This document shows positions 34,283-43,182 of a stretch of 64,000 nt of DNA, one piece after another. Positions within the stretch are counted from its first letter, which is position 1. Every line of letters begins with the position of its first letter. The position numbers were made by a program, and so were the translations under genes. This DNA comes from Pseudanabaena galeata CCNP1313 (GTDB lineage: Bacteria > Cyanobacteriota > Cyanobacteriia > Pseudanabaenales > Pseudanabaenaceae). The stretch lies in assembly GCF_029910235.1 (NCBI RefSeq), contig NZ_CP112874.1:806001-870000 (forward strand), given 5' to 3'. The notes beneath the pieces were generated by a model. The model made no database searches, was not told the origin of the DNA, and saw only the letters and a list, made by a program, of their open reading frames with translations.

Positions 34283-35636
34283 GGTTTTCTATCTCTTGCA
34301 ATTCTATATCTGCTAATAAATTCTCTCCAGCACCTTGGTGTTGGGTTTTTACCCATTTTAAACGCTTCGGAAGAACGCACATTCTCAGCGTCACACTGGC
34401 AATCACAGGAATCCAATGCAGCATATAAATCATGCCAGAAATCGTTTGCCAGATCGCCGATCTCCATGACATTTGATAGGCGCGTCGCAGTCCAAAAGCC
34501 ATAGTTACTGAGCTGAGGGCTAGGGAGAAGCCCGCGATCGCAGGTAACATCGGGTTATGTCTCAATACAATCGCAGCGATCGTGTCGGGAATAAAGGCAA
34601 CGGTTAGTAAATATTGATTGATGTAAAACAGTGAAGCATCAAAGCTTTTTAAGAATCCCATGCGTCCGCTTAGCAATAGATTCGCATAATCAAGATAGCG
34701 CTGGAATCCACCCTCAGCCCAACGATTGCGCTGATGCCATAGCTGTTTTGCTGTCACCACACCTTCTTCCTGTACCGCAGGGAAATTCAAGCAAGCAATA
34801 TCCCATTGACACAAATGCAGTCGGATTGTGAGGTCAAGATCATCCGTAATAGTTTGCTCATTCCAACCACCGCAGTCTTGGAGTGCAGTAAGGCGCACAA
34901 ATTGACCATTGCCGCGCAATTCCCCGACACCGCCAACCCGAATCCGTAAATCTTGTAAACACCAATCCAGAGCCATTTCGGCTGACTGCCCCGCTGTCCA
35001 CCAGTTCTCAGAGGCATTGGCGATCGCCTTGCGTAACTGGACAGCCCCAATTTTTGGTTGATGGAATACTGGCACAAGCGATCGCAACACATCCGCAGGT
35101 ACTTGAGCGTCAGCATCAAACACCCCAATAAGATCGCCCTTCGTTAAACTTAAAACTTGATTTAAAGCGCCCGACTTGCCCCCCTGAGCATCATCACCAC
35201 GACGCAAAGTCTTTAATTGGGGATATTTCTGCTTGAGTAATTCTAAAACTTCAGGCGTGCGATCGCTGCTATTGTCATCAACAATCCACACCTCGAAGCG
35301 ATCGCTTGGATAATCGAGTTGACATAAATTTTTAACTAAATTACCAATTACGGCTTCTTCATTTTTTGCCGATGCTAACAGTGAGAAAAATGGTAAATCT
35401 TGATCTGAATCTTGATCTGCATCGATTTTGTGATTAGCTGCTGGTGCGATCGCAGGCGGCGCAAATATCAACCGCAAAGCCTGAATACTAAATAACCCTA
35501 ACAGCAGCCAGCGACTCCAAGGGGCAAAATGCATCCCAACTGTCAATCCATAGACAATTGTCAACACAATGATCGTTTTGAGTCTGCGGCGATCGCCTCC
35601 TGTCTGAAGGCTGCTACGAAAGTTCGTCTCGTGCAT
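34275..35636 (-). CDS. mgdA: Monoglucosyldiacylglycerol synthase (GT2 glycosyltransferase)
   Basis: 453 residues. Transfers glucose from UDP-glucose to diacylglycerol, the first step of galactolipid synthesis in cyanobacteria. Membrane helices lie near the N-terminus (VLTIVYGLTVGMHFAPWS) and in the C-terminal third. GT2 motifs: SAKNEEAVIGNLVKNLC, VWIVDDNSSDRTPE, GGKSGALNQVL, VFDADAQVP, the acceptor TDDLDL and the processive-type HQRNRWAEGGFQRYLDY. The order and wording agree with the Synechocystis Sll1377 enzyme as I recall it. The terminal RPKRLKWVKT-like block (here LPKRLKWVKTQHQG) also fits. The cognate epimerase gene is not in the window. Confidence 0.85.
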   Translation of the reverse strand: MHETNFRSSLQTGGDRRRLKTIIVLTIVYGLTVGMHFAPWSRWLLLGLFSIQALRLIFAPPAIAPAANHKIDADQDSDQDLPFFSLLASAKNEEAVIGNLVKNLCQLDYPSDRFEVWIVDDNSSDRTPEVLELLKQKYPQLKTLRRGDDAQGGKSGALNQVLSLTKGDLIGVFDADAQVPADVLRSLVPVFHQPKIGAVQLRKAIANASENWWTAGQSAEMALDWCLQDLRIRVGGVGELRGNGQFVRLTALQDCGGWNEQTITDDLDLTIRLHLCQWDIACLNFPAVQEEGVVTAKQLWHQRNRWAEGGFQRYLDYANLLLSGRMGFLKSFDASLFYINQYLLTVAFIPDTIAAIVLRHNPMLPAIAGFSLALSSVTMAFGLRRAYQMSWRSAIWQTISGMIYMLHWIPVIASVTLRMCVLPKRLKWVKTQHQGAGENLLADIELQEIENHA

Positions 35637-35724
35637 TGGGGTTTGTAATATATTGCGAAATGTTTAGCTTGAATATATTCAGGATACAGCTTTTGATCAT
35701 TGGTTTTTAGCTATTATCAGAACC

Positions 35725-35775
35725 AATTTCAACTAGGATAGACGGCGCGAAGTGCTGTCTATCCTAGTTGAAATT
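35725..35775. repeat. 24-bp-stem hairpin between divergent mgdA and sppA
   Basis: AATTTCAACTAGGATAGACG followed by GCGC-GAA-GTGC and the complement, with one or two weak pairs near the loop. It lies in a divergent promoter region, so it is not a gene-end terminator. Confidence 0.75.
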
Positions 35776-35889
35776 GTGATTTTTTGTAACTTAAGCTACT
35801 TTGTATTGATAGAAATCCAGTGCAGACAATCATTTGCGGTAAGAAGCTAAGATGGTAAAAGTCAAATCAAAAACACAACTCATAATTTA

Positions 35890-36690
35890 ATGTTCGGCTT
35901 TTTAAAACGCAAATTTCGCAAAAAAATCGCACGTATTGAAATCACGGGGGCGATCGGGTCAGGCACAAGGACTCGCGTTCTTGAAGCTCTTGAATTTGTG
36001 GAGGAGCAGAAATTTCCTGCGCTATTACTTCGGATTGACAGCCCTGGGGGAACCGTTGGCGACTCTCAAGAAATATATGCCGCGCTCAAGCGACTGCGCG
36101 AAAAAGTAAAAGTAGTGGCTAGTTTTGGCAATATTTCCGCGAGTGGCGGTGTATATATTGGTGTTGGCGCAGATTACATCATTTCTAATGCTGGCACAAT
36201 TACAGGTAGCATCGGCGTAATTTTGCGGGGCAACAATATCGAAAAGTTACTTGATAAGATTGGCGTTTCCTTTAAAGTAATCAAATCTGGTGCTTACAAA
36301 GATATTCTCTCCTTCGATCGCGAAATCACACCTGAAGAAAGAGTGATCTTGCAATCCTTAATCGACAGCAGCTACAACCAGTTTGTGGAAACCGTAGCCG
36401 AAGGTCGGAAACTTAGTCCCGCGACAGTGCGATCGTTCGCCGATGGACGAGTATTCACAGGTGAGCAAGCTGTTGAATTGGGTTTAGTTGATCGCATTGG
36501 CACTGAAGAAGATGCAAGGCGCTATGCTGCCGAACTAGTGGGACTTGATCCCAAAACCACTAAAGTCTTCACAATTAAGCCACCCAAATCCTTTGCCAGT
36601 AAATTTTTGCCTAGTGGTTCGGACAGTGCGATCGCGCGTTTACAATTTGAAGCAGAAACCAGTGGAATGCCTCTCTGGATGTGGCAATAG
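35890..36690 (+). CDS. sppA: Signal peptide peptidase SppA (short form)
   Basis: 266 residues, the single-domain short form of the S49 family. It cleaves remnant signal peptides in or at the membrane. Motifs: the oxyanion region LLLRIDSPGGTVGDSQEIY, catalytic Ser in ASFGNISASGGVYIG, and Lys in FKVIKSGAYKD (Ser/Lys dyad). The N-terminus is basic (FGFLKRKFRKK) without a clear membrane helix, so it may be peripheral. The carboxyl end PLWMWQ is unusual but short. It ends close to the NRPS gene, which it faces. Confidence 0.93.
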   Translation: MFGFLKRKFRKKIARIEITGAIGSGTRTRVLEALEFVEEQKFPALLLRIDSPGGTVGDSQEIYAALKRLREKVKVVASFGNISASGGVYIGVGADYIISNAGTITGSIGVILRGNNIEKLLDKIGVSFKVIKSGAYKDILSFDREITPEERVILQSLIDSSYNQFVETVAEGRKLSPATVRSFADGRVFTGEQAVELGLVDRIGTEEDARRYAAELVGLDPKTTKVFTIKPPKSFASKFLPSGSDSAIARLQFEAETSGMPLWMWQ

Positions 36691-36696
36691 AATGCA

Positions 36697-36721
36697 AGAA
36701 ACAGCGCTTAGCGCTGTTTCT
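36697..36721. terminator. Hairpin between convergent sppA and the NRPS gene
   Basis: AGAAACAGCGC, loop TTA and the complement, followed by CATCC and TTCTGTTTTG. Starts 6 bases after the sppA stop. Confidence 0.75.
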
Positions 36722-36737
36722 CATCCTTTCTGTTTTG

Positions 36738-39700
36738 TTAACGAAATTCCTCACAGGCTTGCCAAATAATCTGACCAATCTGCTCAGCATTTTTCTTCAT
36801 ACCTACATCAGCATGAGCGCAGTCAAGTTTATGTAATGAAACTTTTCCTGTTAATAGTTTTCCCCACCCGCAATAGGGAAAGAGCCACGATAGATCCGTC
36901 CACAGGACATCCTTTGTTCTTGATTTCAGTCCACTCTTTGTCGGTGCTGTTAGTACAACCTTTCCAGAAAAAACTTTAGAGCTATGATTTCTACATACTT
37001 GGTCAATAGAATCCCATGCTTGCGGTAGTATGAGATCATGTTCACTCATTTGTCTATGGGGCTTTTCGGGAGATTGATCAGCCATAAACTGACTAAAATC
37101 CAACTCATTCTCAGATTTATTTATCTCTTCCATCGCATTAAAGGAAAACAATCTTTCGAGAATATACTTACCTTTTTCAGTCAATGACAGTGGCAAGAAT
37201 TGCATGAGATGAAATTTAAGTATGCAAAGTTTGAGATCGAGTTGGCACAACACATCATATATTTTAGATGGGCCTTCTTTATCAATTATTGCAAGGAAAT
37301 CAACCTTTTTGCCCTTTTTCTGTAATTGGCAAGCTACTTCCATCGCCACAAGCCCTTCATAGCAGTTCCCTCCAATCAAGTAAGGTTCATCTTGCGGAAT
37401 TGAAAGTATTTCATCAACTATTACTGAGGCGATCGCTTCAATATAGTTTTCGGTAGAATGTAACGGAGTCCAACTACCACCAGGTATGGTGTATACAGGT
37501 TGGGGCAATCCCAAATTCTTACTAAAATCAATGTAGCCAATCCAAATAAAAGGCTGAGTTGATTTCATCTCAGTGGGGGGGACTTCTACAATTAAGCCTC
37601 GTTTGCCGATGTGTTTGCCAATCCGACCACCGCACAAGGATAGAAAAGCCCGATAGTCTTCTAAACTAAGCCCTAAAGGAACGTCTTCAGGTGATATTGT
37701 TTCAGAAGGCTTTTCACACATCCACTTGGCAATTTCAGCGATCGTTCCCATTTCAAAAAATGACGACAGAGGAATCTGATAATTAAACGTCTTCTCAATT
37801 TCTGATATCAGTCGTACTGACAATAGAGAATGTCCACCCAACTCAAAGAAATTATCGTTAATGCCGACTCGTTCCACACCTAATATTTGAGACCAAATCT
37901 TGGCGAGAGTCTCTTCTGTCGAATTACGGGGGGGGACAAAATTCTTTTCTAATGGCGTACTAGATGCATCTGGTGCAGGTAACCTACGATAATCTATTTT
38001 ACCATTAGGGGTGATCGGCATTTCCTCTAAGAAGACAAATGCACTTGGTATCATGTAACTCGGTAGCCGATCTTTTAGAAAAGCTCTAAGATCGATGTCT
38101 TGAGTTTGATCTTCTGTAACAACATAGGCAACAAGGCGTTTATCGCCGGGGGTATCCTCTCTTGTTGTAACAATAGTTGCTCGGAGAAGAGGATGTTGAG
38201 ACAGGGCTGTCTCTACTTCGCCTAACTCGATACGGAAACCACGGATTTTGACTTGGTTATCAATGCGTCCAAGGTATTCAATGTTGCCATCTGATAGATA
38301 ACGCGCTAAGTCACCAGTTTTGTAAAGACGGCTGCCTGATTGTGAACTAAAAGGATTAGGGATAAATTTCTCGTCTGTTAGTTCTGGACGATTGAGATAG
38401 CCTATTGCCAAACTATCTCCACCTATGTGTAGTTCTCCAGTTACTCCTATGGGAACTGGTTGTAATTGTGAATCGAGGATATAAGTTTGGAGATGGGCTA
38501 GAGGGCGACCAATGGGAACTTCGCTAATGTTTGAGAATGTGATTGGGATTCGATATAGTGTCGCTACAACTGTGGTTTCCGTAGGACCATACGTATTAAT
38601 CAGTTGTAAGCGATCGCCTTTTCCAGATTTAGTAACATATTTCTGCCAAGCTCTAACTGGTTCGAGCAGTACCTTTTCTCCTCCAATAATAACTAACCGC
38701 AAAGATTCTGGGAAAGATTCATTTGTGCTTGCTAGCTCCGCAGCTAACTGATGCCAGTATGCTGTTGGCAGATCTAACACACTTAGACGCAAATCCTCAC
38801 ATGCTTGAAAAAATGTTCGTAAGTCAGATAGCATCTTGTCGGTACGCAATACCAATGTAGCTCCCGTACACAAAGAGGGGAAAATCTCTTCAACTGCCGC
38901 ATCAAAGTTAATTGAGGCGAACTGGAGTATGCGATCGCTTTCGGAGAATCCATATTCGGAGATAGCTGTCTGCACAAAGCTGACTAATGCTTTCTGACCT
39001 ATCATCACTCCTTTCGGTTTACCTGTGGAGCCAGAGGTATAAATGACATAGGCTACATGTTGGTTGTCATTGATGGGAGCAGGATTGTCTGAATTTTGAG
39101 AAGCGATTTTTTCCCAGTCTGAATCAAGACAAATAACTTGAGCTTGATGTTCTTGAATTTTCCACTTGGATTGAGTTAACAGCACTGGCATTTGAGCATC
39201 CGCAATCATATAATCAATTCTTTCTGGAGGATAGTTGGGATCTAAAGGCACATATGCTCCACCTGCTTTGAGTATCCCCATTAAGCCCACCATCATTTCT
39301 AGGGAGCGTTCTATGCAAATACCAACCAATATATTTGGCTTTACACCTAGTTTCTGTAAGTAATGGGCAAGTTGATTGGCTCGGCTATTTAGTTCTCGAT
39401 AAGTTAGATTCTGGTCTTGGAAGGAAACAGCGATCGCATCGGGAGTTCGTTCCACTTGTTCCTCAAATAATTGGTGAATACATTTATCTTGAGGATAATC
39501 TGTGTTTGTGTCATTCCATTCAACTAACAACTGATGTTTTTCTCTTTCCGTTAATATTGGTAATTGAGAAATCGACTGTTTGGGATTCTTAACAATACTT
39601 TCTAGCAAAATTTGGAAATTACTAATCAATCGTTTGATGGTTAGTCGATTAAATAGTCCGCTGTTGTATTCAAAATGACCACTCAACCCAATTTCTGTCT

Positions 39701-42680
39701 CTTCCATCATCAGAGTGAGATCATATTGTGCTGTTCCTGTCTCTGAATTCAAAGGAATTAGCTTTAAATCTACAGGCTCTGAGATTTCTACAGGAGCTTT
39801 TTGCAATACAAACATTACTTGGAATATTGGCGAATAGCTAAAACTACGATTAGGGCATAGTTTTTCTACTAATTTCTCGAATGGAAGTTCTTGGTGAGCA
39901 TAAGCACCAAGAGAAATGTCCTTTACCCTCTGAATAAATTCTGTAAAAGTGGGGTCACCAGTCAAATCAATTCGCAAAGCCAGAAGATTAATAAAACAGC
40001 CAATCAAGGACTCCAGTTCCTTTCGGTTACGATTAGCAATGGGAGAGCCAATCACCACGTCTTGTTGCCTACTATAGCGTGAAAGCAAAATTGCGAAAGC
40101 TGATAGTAGCGACATAAAAAGGGTTACACCTGTACGTTGGCTAAGGATTTTGATTTGACGTGTAAGTGCCAAATCAAGTGTAAAGAATTCGGTCTCACCC
40201 CGATATGTCTGAGCCACTGGACGAGGATGATCGGTTGGGAAATCTAAAAGCGGTGGTGCATAGGCTAATTGTTTTTCCCAATAGACTAATTGCTGATCAA
40301 GAAATTTCTCGTTCAGCCGTTTCTGCTGCCAATACACATAGTCAACGTACTGAATGTCTAGCACTTTTAGTGGAGAAATCCGACCCTGCCGAAATGCTGT
40401 ATAGATTACAGACATCTCCTTTTGCAATATTCTGATCGACCAATCATCGGAAACAATATGATGCGTTGTTAACAGTAGAACGTTTGAGTTCTCTCCTAAT
40501 TGCAGTAAGGTTGAACGGATAAGCAAATCTTTTGTCAGATCAAAAGGTCGTTGTGCTTCTTCCCTTGCTAATTGATAAGTTTTTTCTGTTTGTTCATTTT
40601 CGGTTAGAGTCAGAAGATTTATAGTTCTCAAAGGTAAGAATTGCAATGGTAAAATCTGCTGAACTGGTAAACCGTCGATTACAGGAAAGATCGATCTTAG
40701 AGAATCATGTCGCTGCAAAATTTCGTTCAAACTTCTCTCTAAGGTTGGGATATCCAACTCGCCAAATATTTTGAAAGCAAGTGGAATATTGTAAGCAGCA
40801 TTTCCTCCTTCCAATTGTGTCAGGAACCATAACTGCTGCTGGGATGACAAAAGTGGAAAATTAGTTTCCAAACGCCTCTGTACACTCGAATCTAATGTTA
40901 AATAAGAGTCATCCTTATTCTGCTTTGCTGTTGTGATATATTCTGCCAATCCTGCAACTGTTGGCTGCACAAACAATTGACTGACAGGAATCTCTGATTC
41001 TAAAATCTCTTGAAGTCGATAAATAACTTGAGTCGCCATCAGTGAATGACCGCCAAATTCAAAAAAGTTATCGTAGATGCCTATGCGTTCTAGATTCAAA
41101 GTTCTTGCATAGATGTCCGTCAGAATTTCTTCCAATTCCGTCCTAGGTGCTACATAGGCATTATTGTGCAGGACAGCATTAGTTAAAGTTGGCGCTGGCA
41201 AAGCAAGACGATTAAGTTTTTGATTTATGTTAAGAGGCATTGCTTCCAGTTCCATAAATATATTAGGAACCATATAGTCTGGTAGTTTTGCCTGTAGAAA
41301 ACGCCGAATCTCGACAATGAAATTCTTCCCTTGCTCTAGAACTACGTAAGCAACTAAGCCTTTTTCTCCTATCTCAAGATCACAAGAAGTTACTACTCCA
41401 TCCATGACTCCAGGAGCCTGACGTAATATTGTTTCAATTTCGTTTAGCTCAATACGAATTCCACGCAGCTTGATTTGGAAATCTGAACGTCCTAAAACCT
41501 CAAGATTTCCATCTTCCTCAAAACGTCCTAGGTCACCAGTGCGATAAAAACGTACTCCATCTATTGTTATAAATTTCTCTTGAGTCAGTTGTTCACGATA
41601 GAGATACTCTTTCGCTACTCCTGCACCACCAATGTAAATTTCACCAGTGACACCGATTGGTACTACGTTGTGAGATTCGTCATATAAATGAATAAATACA
41701 TTATTAAATGGCTTGCCAACTAAACTTTTGGTGATAATTCCTTGTCTAGGGACTGAGTAAGTACAACCCATGCAACTTACTTCACTACACCCATAAATCA
41801 CAAACATTTCGGCATGTTGAAATGTTTTTCTCATTCTTTCTAGGATATCGACTGGAACCATATCCCCGCCAGTTGAGACATGTCTGAGTTGTTGAAATTG
41901 CTGAGGATCTGCTGTCAGGGTCTTTTCAATATGAGTCAATAATGCTCGTAGTAAACTAGGTCCAGCATGAATTACTGTAACCTGCTTCAAGACTTGAACC
42001 ATTTGCTCAAAGTCTAAAATGCGATCGCGTTCAAGAATAAGCAAAGTTCCACCTGCAACTAGTGGAGAAAGCAACTCAAACAGTGAAATGCTAAAAGTAA
42101 AACGGGCGATCGCTGGCATTACATCCTGAGCATTAAAGCCATATTCCTCCTGTGCAACTAGGATGTAGTGCAGTAAGTTACTATGACTTACCATTACTCC
42201 CTTCGGCTTGCCAGTTGTACCTGACGTATAAATAATGTAAGCAGTTTGCTGTGGGGTAATCTCATGGTCGAATTTTTGAGCTGGCAGATCCTGAATTGTT
42301 TGCCAATCCCTATCAATACAAAAAACATGTTCAGAGGTAACTGGCAGATTTGGGAGAAGGTGTTCTTGAGTGATTACCACATTAGGTTGGATTTCCGCCA
42401 AGAGATTGGCTAGACGCTCTGATGGATAGCTGGGATCAAGGGGAACGTAAGTACCACCAACTTTAAAGATTGCCAATAAGCTAACCACAATCTCCAATGA
42501 TGGCTCTAAGAAAACTACGACTCGATCTTCACTGCCGATCCCAAGGTTGTTTAGATAACAAGAAAGTTGATGCGTATGCTCATGAAGTTGTCCATAGGTA
42601 AATTGACTTTGCTTAAATTTCAGCGCGATCGCATCTGGTTGGCTGATTGAATGGACTTCTACGTATTGGTGGATAAACAT
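36738..42680 (-). CDS. Bimodular non-ribosomal peptide synthetase A-T-C-A-T-TE-like
   Basis: 1980 residues from ATG 42680; a TTG six bases upstream is less likely. Domains: A1 ~10-500 (YTSGTTGKPKG ~150; A10 Lys in NINQKLNR); T1 Ser546 in GGHSLMAT; C ~608-1045 with HHIVSDD at 740-746 (the usual G of HHxxxDG is D); A2 ~1070-1570 (YTSGSTGKPKG, D1260 in NFDAAVEE); T2 Ser1618 in GGHSLLSV; and a C-terminal alpha/beta-hydrolase thioesterase-like domain whose nucleophile elbow reads GGNCYEG (Cys1773, not Ser). A1 has F-T-F at the A4 motif, lacking the Asp that binds the amino group, so it may load a non-amino acid. The product is unknown. No tailoring, transporter or phosphopantetheinyl transferase gene is adjacent. 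Confidence 0.92.
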   Translation of the reverse strand: MFIHQYVEVHSISQPDAIALKFKQSQFTYGQLHEHTHQLSCYLNNLGIGSEDRVVVFLEPSLEIVVSLLAIFKVGGTYVPLDPSYPSERLANLLAEIQPNVVITQEHLLPNLPVTSEHVFCIDRDWQTIQDLPAQKFDHEITPQQTAYIIYTSGTTGKPKGVMVSHSNLLHYILVAQEEYGFNAQDVMPAIARFTFSISLFELLSPLVAGGTLLILERDRILDFEQMVQVLKQVTVIHAGPSLLRALLTHIEKTLTADPQQFQQLRHVSTGGDMVPVDILERMRKTFQHAEMFVIYGCSEVSCMGCTYSVPRQGIITKSLVGKPFNNVFIHLYDESHNVVPIGVTGEIYIGGAGVAKEYLYREQLTQEKFITIDGVRFYRTGDLGRFEEDGNLEVLGRSDFQIKLRGIRIELNEIETILRQAPGVMDGVVTSCDLEIGEKGLVAYVVLEQGKNFIVEIRRFLQAKLPDYMVPNIFMELEAMPLNINQKLNRLALPAPTLTNAVLHNNAYVAPRTELEEILTDIYARTLNLERIGIYDNFFEFGGHSLMATQVIYRLQEILESEIPVSQLFVQPTVAGLAEYITTAKQNKDDSYLTLDSSVQRRLETNFPLLSSQQQLWFLTQLEGGNAAYNIPLAFKIFGELDIPTLERSLNEILQRHDSLRSIFPVIDGLPVQQILPLQFLPLRTINLLTLTENEQTEKTYQLAREEAQRPFDLTKDLLIRSTLLQLGENSNVLLLTTHHIVSDDWSIRILQKEMSVIYTAFRQGRISPLKVLDIQYVDYVYWQQKRLNEKFLDQQLVYWEKQLAYAPPLLDFPTDHPRPVAQTYRGETEFFTLDLALTRQIKILSQRTGVTLFMSLLSAFAILLSRYSRQQDVVIGSPIANRNRKELESLIGCFINLLALRIDLTGDPTFTEFIQRVKDISLGAYAHQELPFEKLVEKLCPNRSFSYSPIFQVMFVLQKAPVEISEPVDLKLIPLNSETGTAQYDLTLMMEETEIGLSGHFEYNSGLFNRLTIKRLISNFQILLESIVKNPKQSISQLPILTEREKHQLLVEWNDTNTDYPQDKCIHQLFEEQVERTPDAIAVSFQDQNLTYRELNSRANQLAHYLQKLGVKPNILVGICIERSLEMMVGLMGILKAGGAYVPLDPNYPPERIDYMIADAQMPVLLTQSKWKIQEHQAQVICLDSDWEKIASQNSDNPAPINDNQHVAYVIYTSGSTGKPKGVMIGQKALVSFVQTAISEYGFSESDRILQFASINFDAAVEEIFPSLCTGATLVLRTDKMLSDLRTFFQACEDLRLSVLDLPTAYWHQLAAELASTNESFPESLRLVIIGGEKVLLEPVRAWQKYVTKSGKGDRLQLINTYGPTETTVVATLYRIPITFSNISEVPIGRPLAHLQTYILDSQLQPVPIGVTGELHIGGDSLAIGYLNRPELTDEKFIPNPFSSQSGSRLYKTGDLARYLSDGNIEYLGRIDNQVKIRGFRIELGEVETALSQHPLLRATIVTTREDTPGDKRLVAYVVTEDQTQDIDLRAFLKDRLPSYMIPSAFVFLEEMPITPNGKIDYRRLPAPDASSTPLEKNFVPPRNSTEETLAKIWSQILGVERVGINDNFFELGGHSLLSVRLISEIEKTFNYQIPLSSFFEMGTIAEIAKWMCEKPSETISPEDVPLGLSLEDYRAFLSLCGGRIGKHIGKRGLIVEVPPTEMKSTQPFIWIGYIDFSKNLGLPQPVYTIPGGSWTPLHSTENYIEAIASVIVDEILSIPQDEPYLIGGNCYEGLVAMEVACQLQKKGKKVDFLAIIDKEGPSKIYDVLCQLDLKLCILKFHLMQFLPLSLTEKGKYILERLFSFNAMEEINKSENELDFSQFMADQSPEKPHRQMSEHDLILPQAWDSIDQVCRNHSSKVFSGKVVLTAPTKSGLKSRTKDVLWTDLSWLFPYCGWGKLLTGKVSLHKLDCAHADVGMKKNAEQIGQIIWQACEEFR

Positions 42681-42737
42681 AAGCAATTAAATTTAATGAT
42701 TAATTTACCTGTGTTTCACATTATCTCAAAGTTTCAT

Positions 42738-42855
42738 ATATAGCAACGTAAGTTTTGCTTAGGACATAAAACCAAAGAGATGAGTGGCGGCGCGAAGCGC
42801 CGCCACTCATCTCTTTGGTTTTGATTTATCCTATCTATCTCTTGCGTTGCTATAT
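42738..42855. repeat. Palindromic repeat, family C copy 1 (inverted)
   Basis: Left arm ATATAGCAACGTAAG plus TGCTTAGGACATAAAACC; right arm GGTTTTGATTTATCC plus ATCTCTTGCGTTGCTATA. The arms pair only imperfectly with each other. Inside is a perfect 22-bp stem (from CCAAAGAGATGAGTGG) closing on GAA. Its arm order is the reverse of copies 2 and 3. Confidence 0.85.
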
Positions 42856-42911
42856 ATAGCAACCAAAGGTTGACTTAGGACATAAAACCCAAAATACAAG
42901 AAGCTGAGATT

Positions 42912-42967
42912 GGGGCTTGGAGACCAAGCCCCTACAATAAATATGTAGGGATTTGGTCTCCAAATCC
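42912..42967. repeat. Inverted repeat with GGAGACCAAG/GGTCTCC core
   Basis: GGGGCTTGGAGACCAAGCCC plus CTAC pairs imperfectly with GTAGGGATTTGGTCTCCAAA; each half is itself a small palindrome. Not seen elsewhere in the window. Confidence 0.7.
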
Positions 42968-43008
42968 TCTTTTAAGATGATATGGAAACAGTATGACGAC
43001 GTAATATC

Positions 43009-43075
43009 ACGTGAGTTCGATATAGCCATTTGCGTCGTGCGAAGCACGACGCAAATGGCTATATCGAACTCACGT
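43009..43075. repeat. 67-bp perfect palindrome, family G copy 1
   Basis: A 32-bp perfect stem (ACGTGAGTTCGATATAGCC, then ATTTGCGTCGTGC) closes on GAA with core GCGAAGC. Its parts reappear at 63250-63363. Confidence 0.9.
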
Positions 43076-43182
43076 TAAAGTAGATAAAAAAGTAGATAAA
43101 GAAGAAAGACTAGCAATTCTCATAAAAAAAACGATTCTATATCAAAGCGCAAAATGGTATAGGGTACTTCTTAAACATACTC

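Larger units (their letters stand above)
42681..43182. other. Gene-free stretch of repeats upstream of the NRPS gene
   Basis: 502 bases composed almost wholly of repeats: a family C element (42738-42855), the truncated start of another (TATATAGCAACC to about 42900, including GACTTAGGACATAAAACCC), an AGACC-type inverted repeat (42912-42967) and a 67-bp perfect palindrome (43009-43075). The NRPS promoter must lie within or next to the first element. Confidence 0.65.

Noticed and set aside
36738-42680. Naming the NRPS product or exact amino acids
   Set aside because: The specificity pockets read by eye are not unambiguous and there are no accessory genes; a prediction would be invention.
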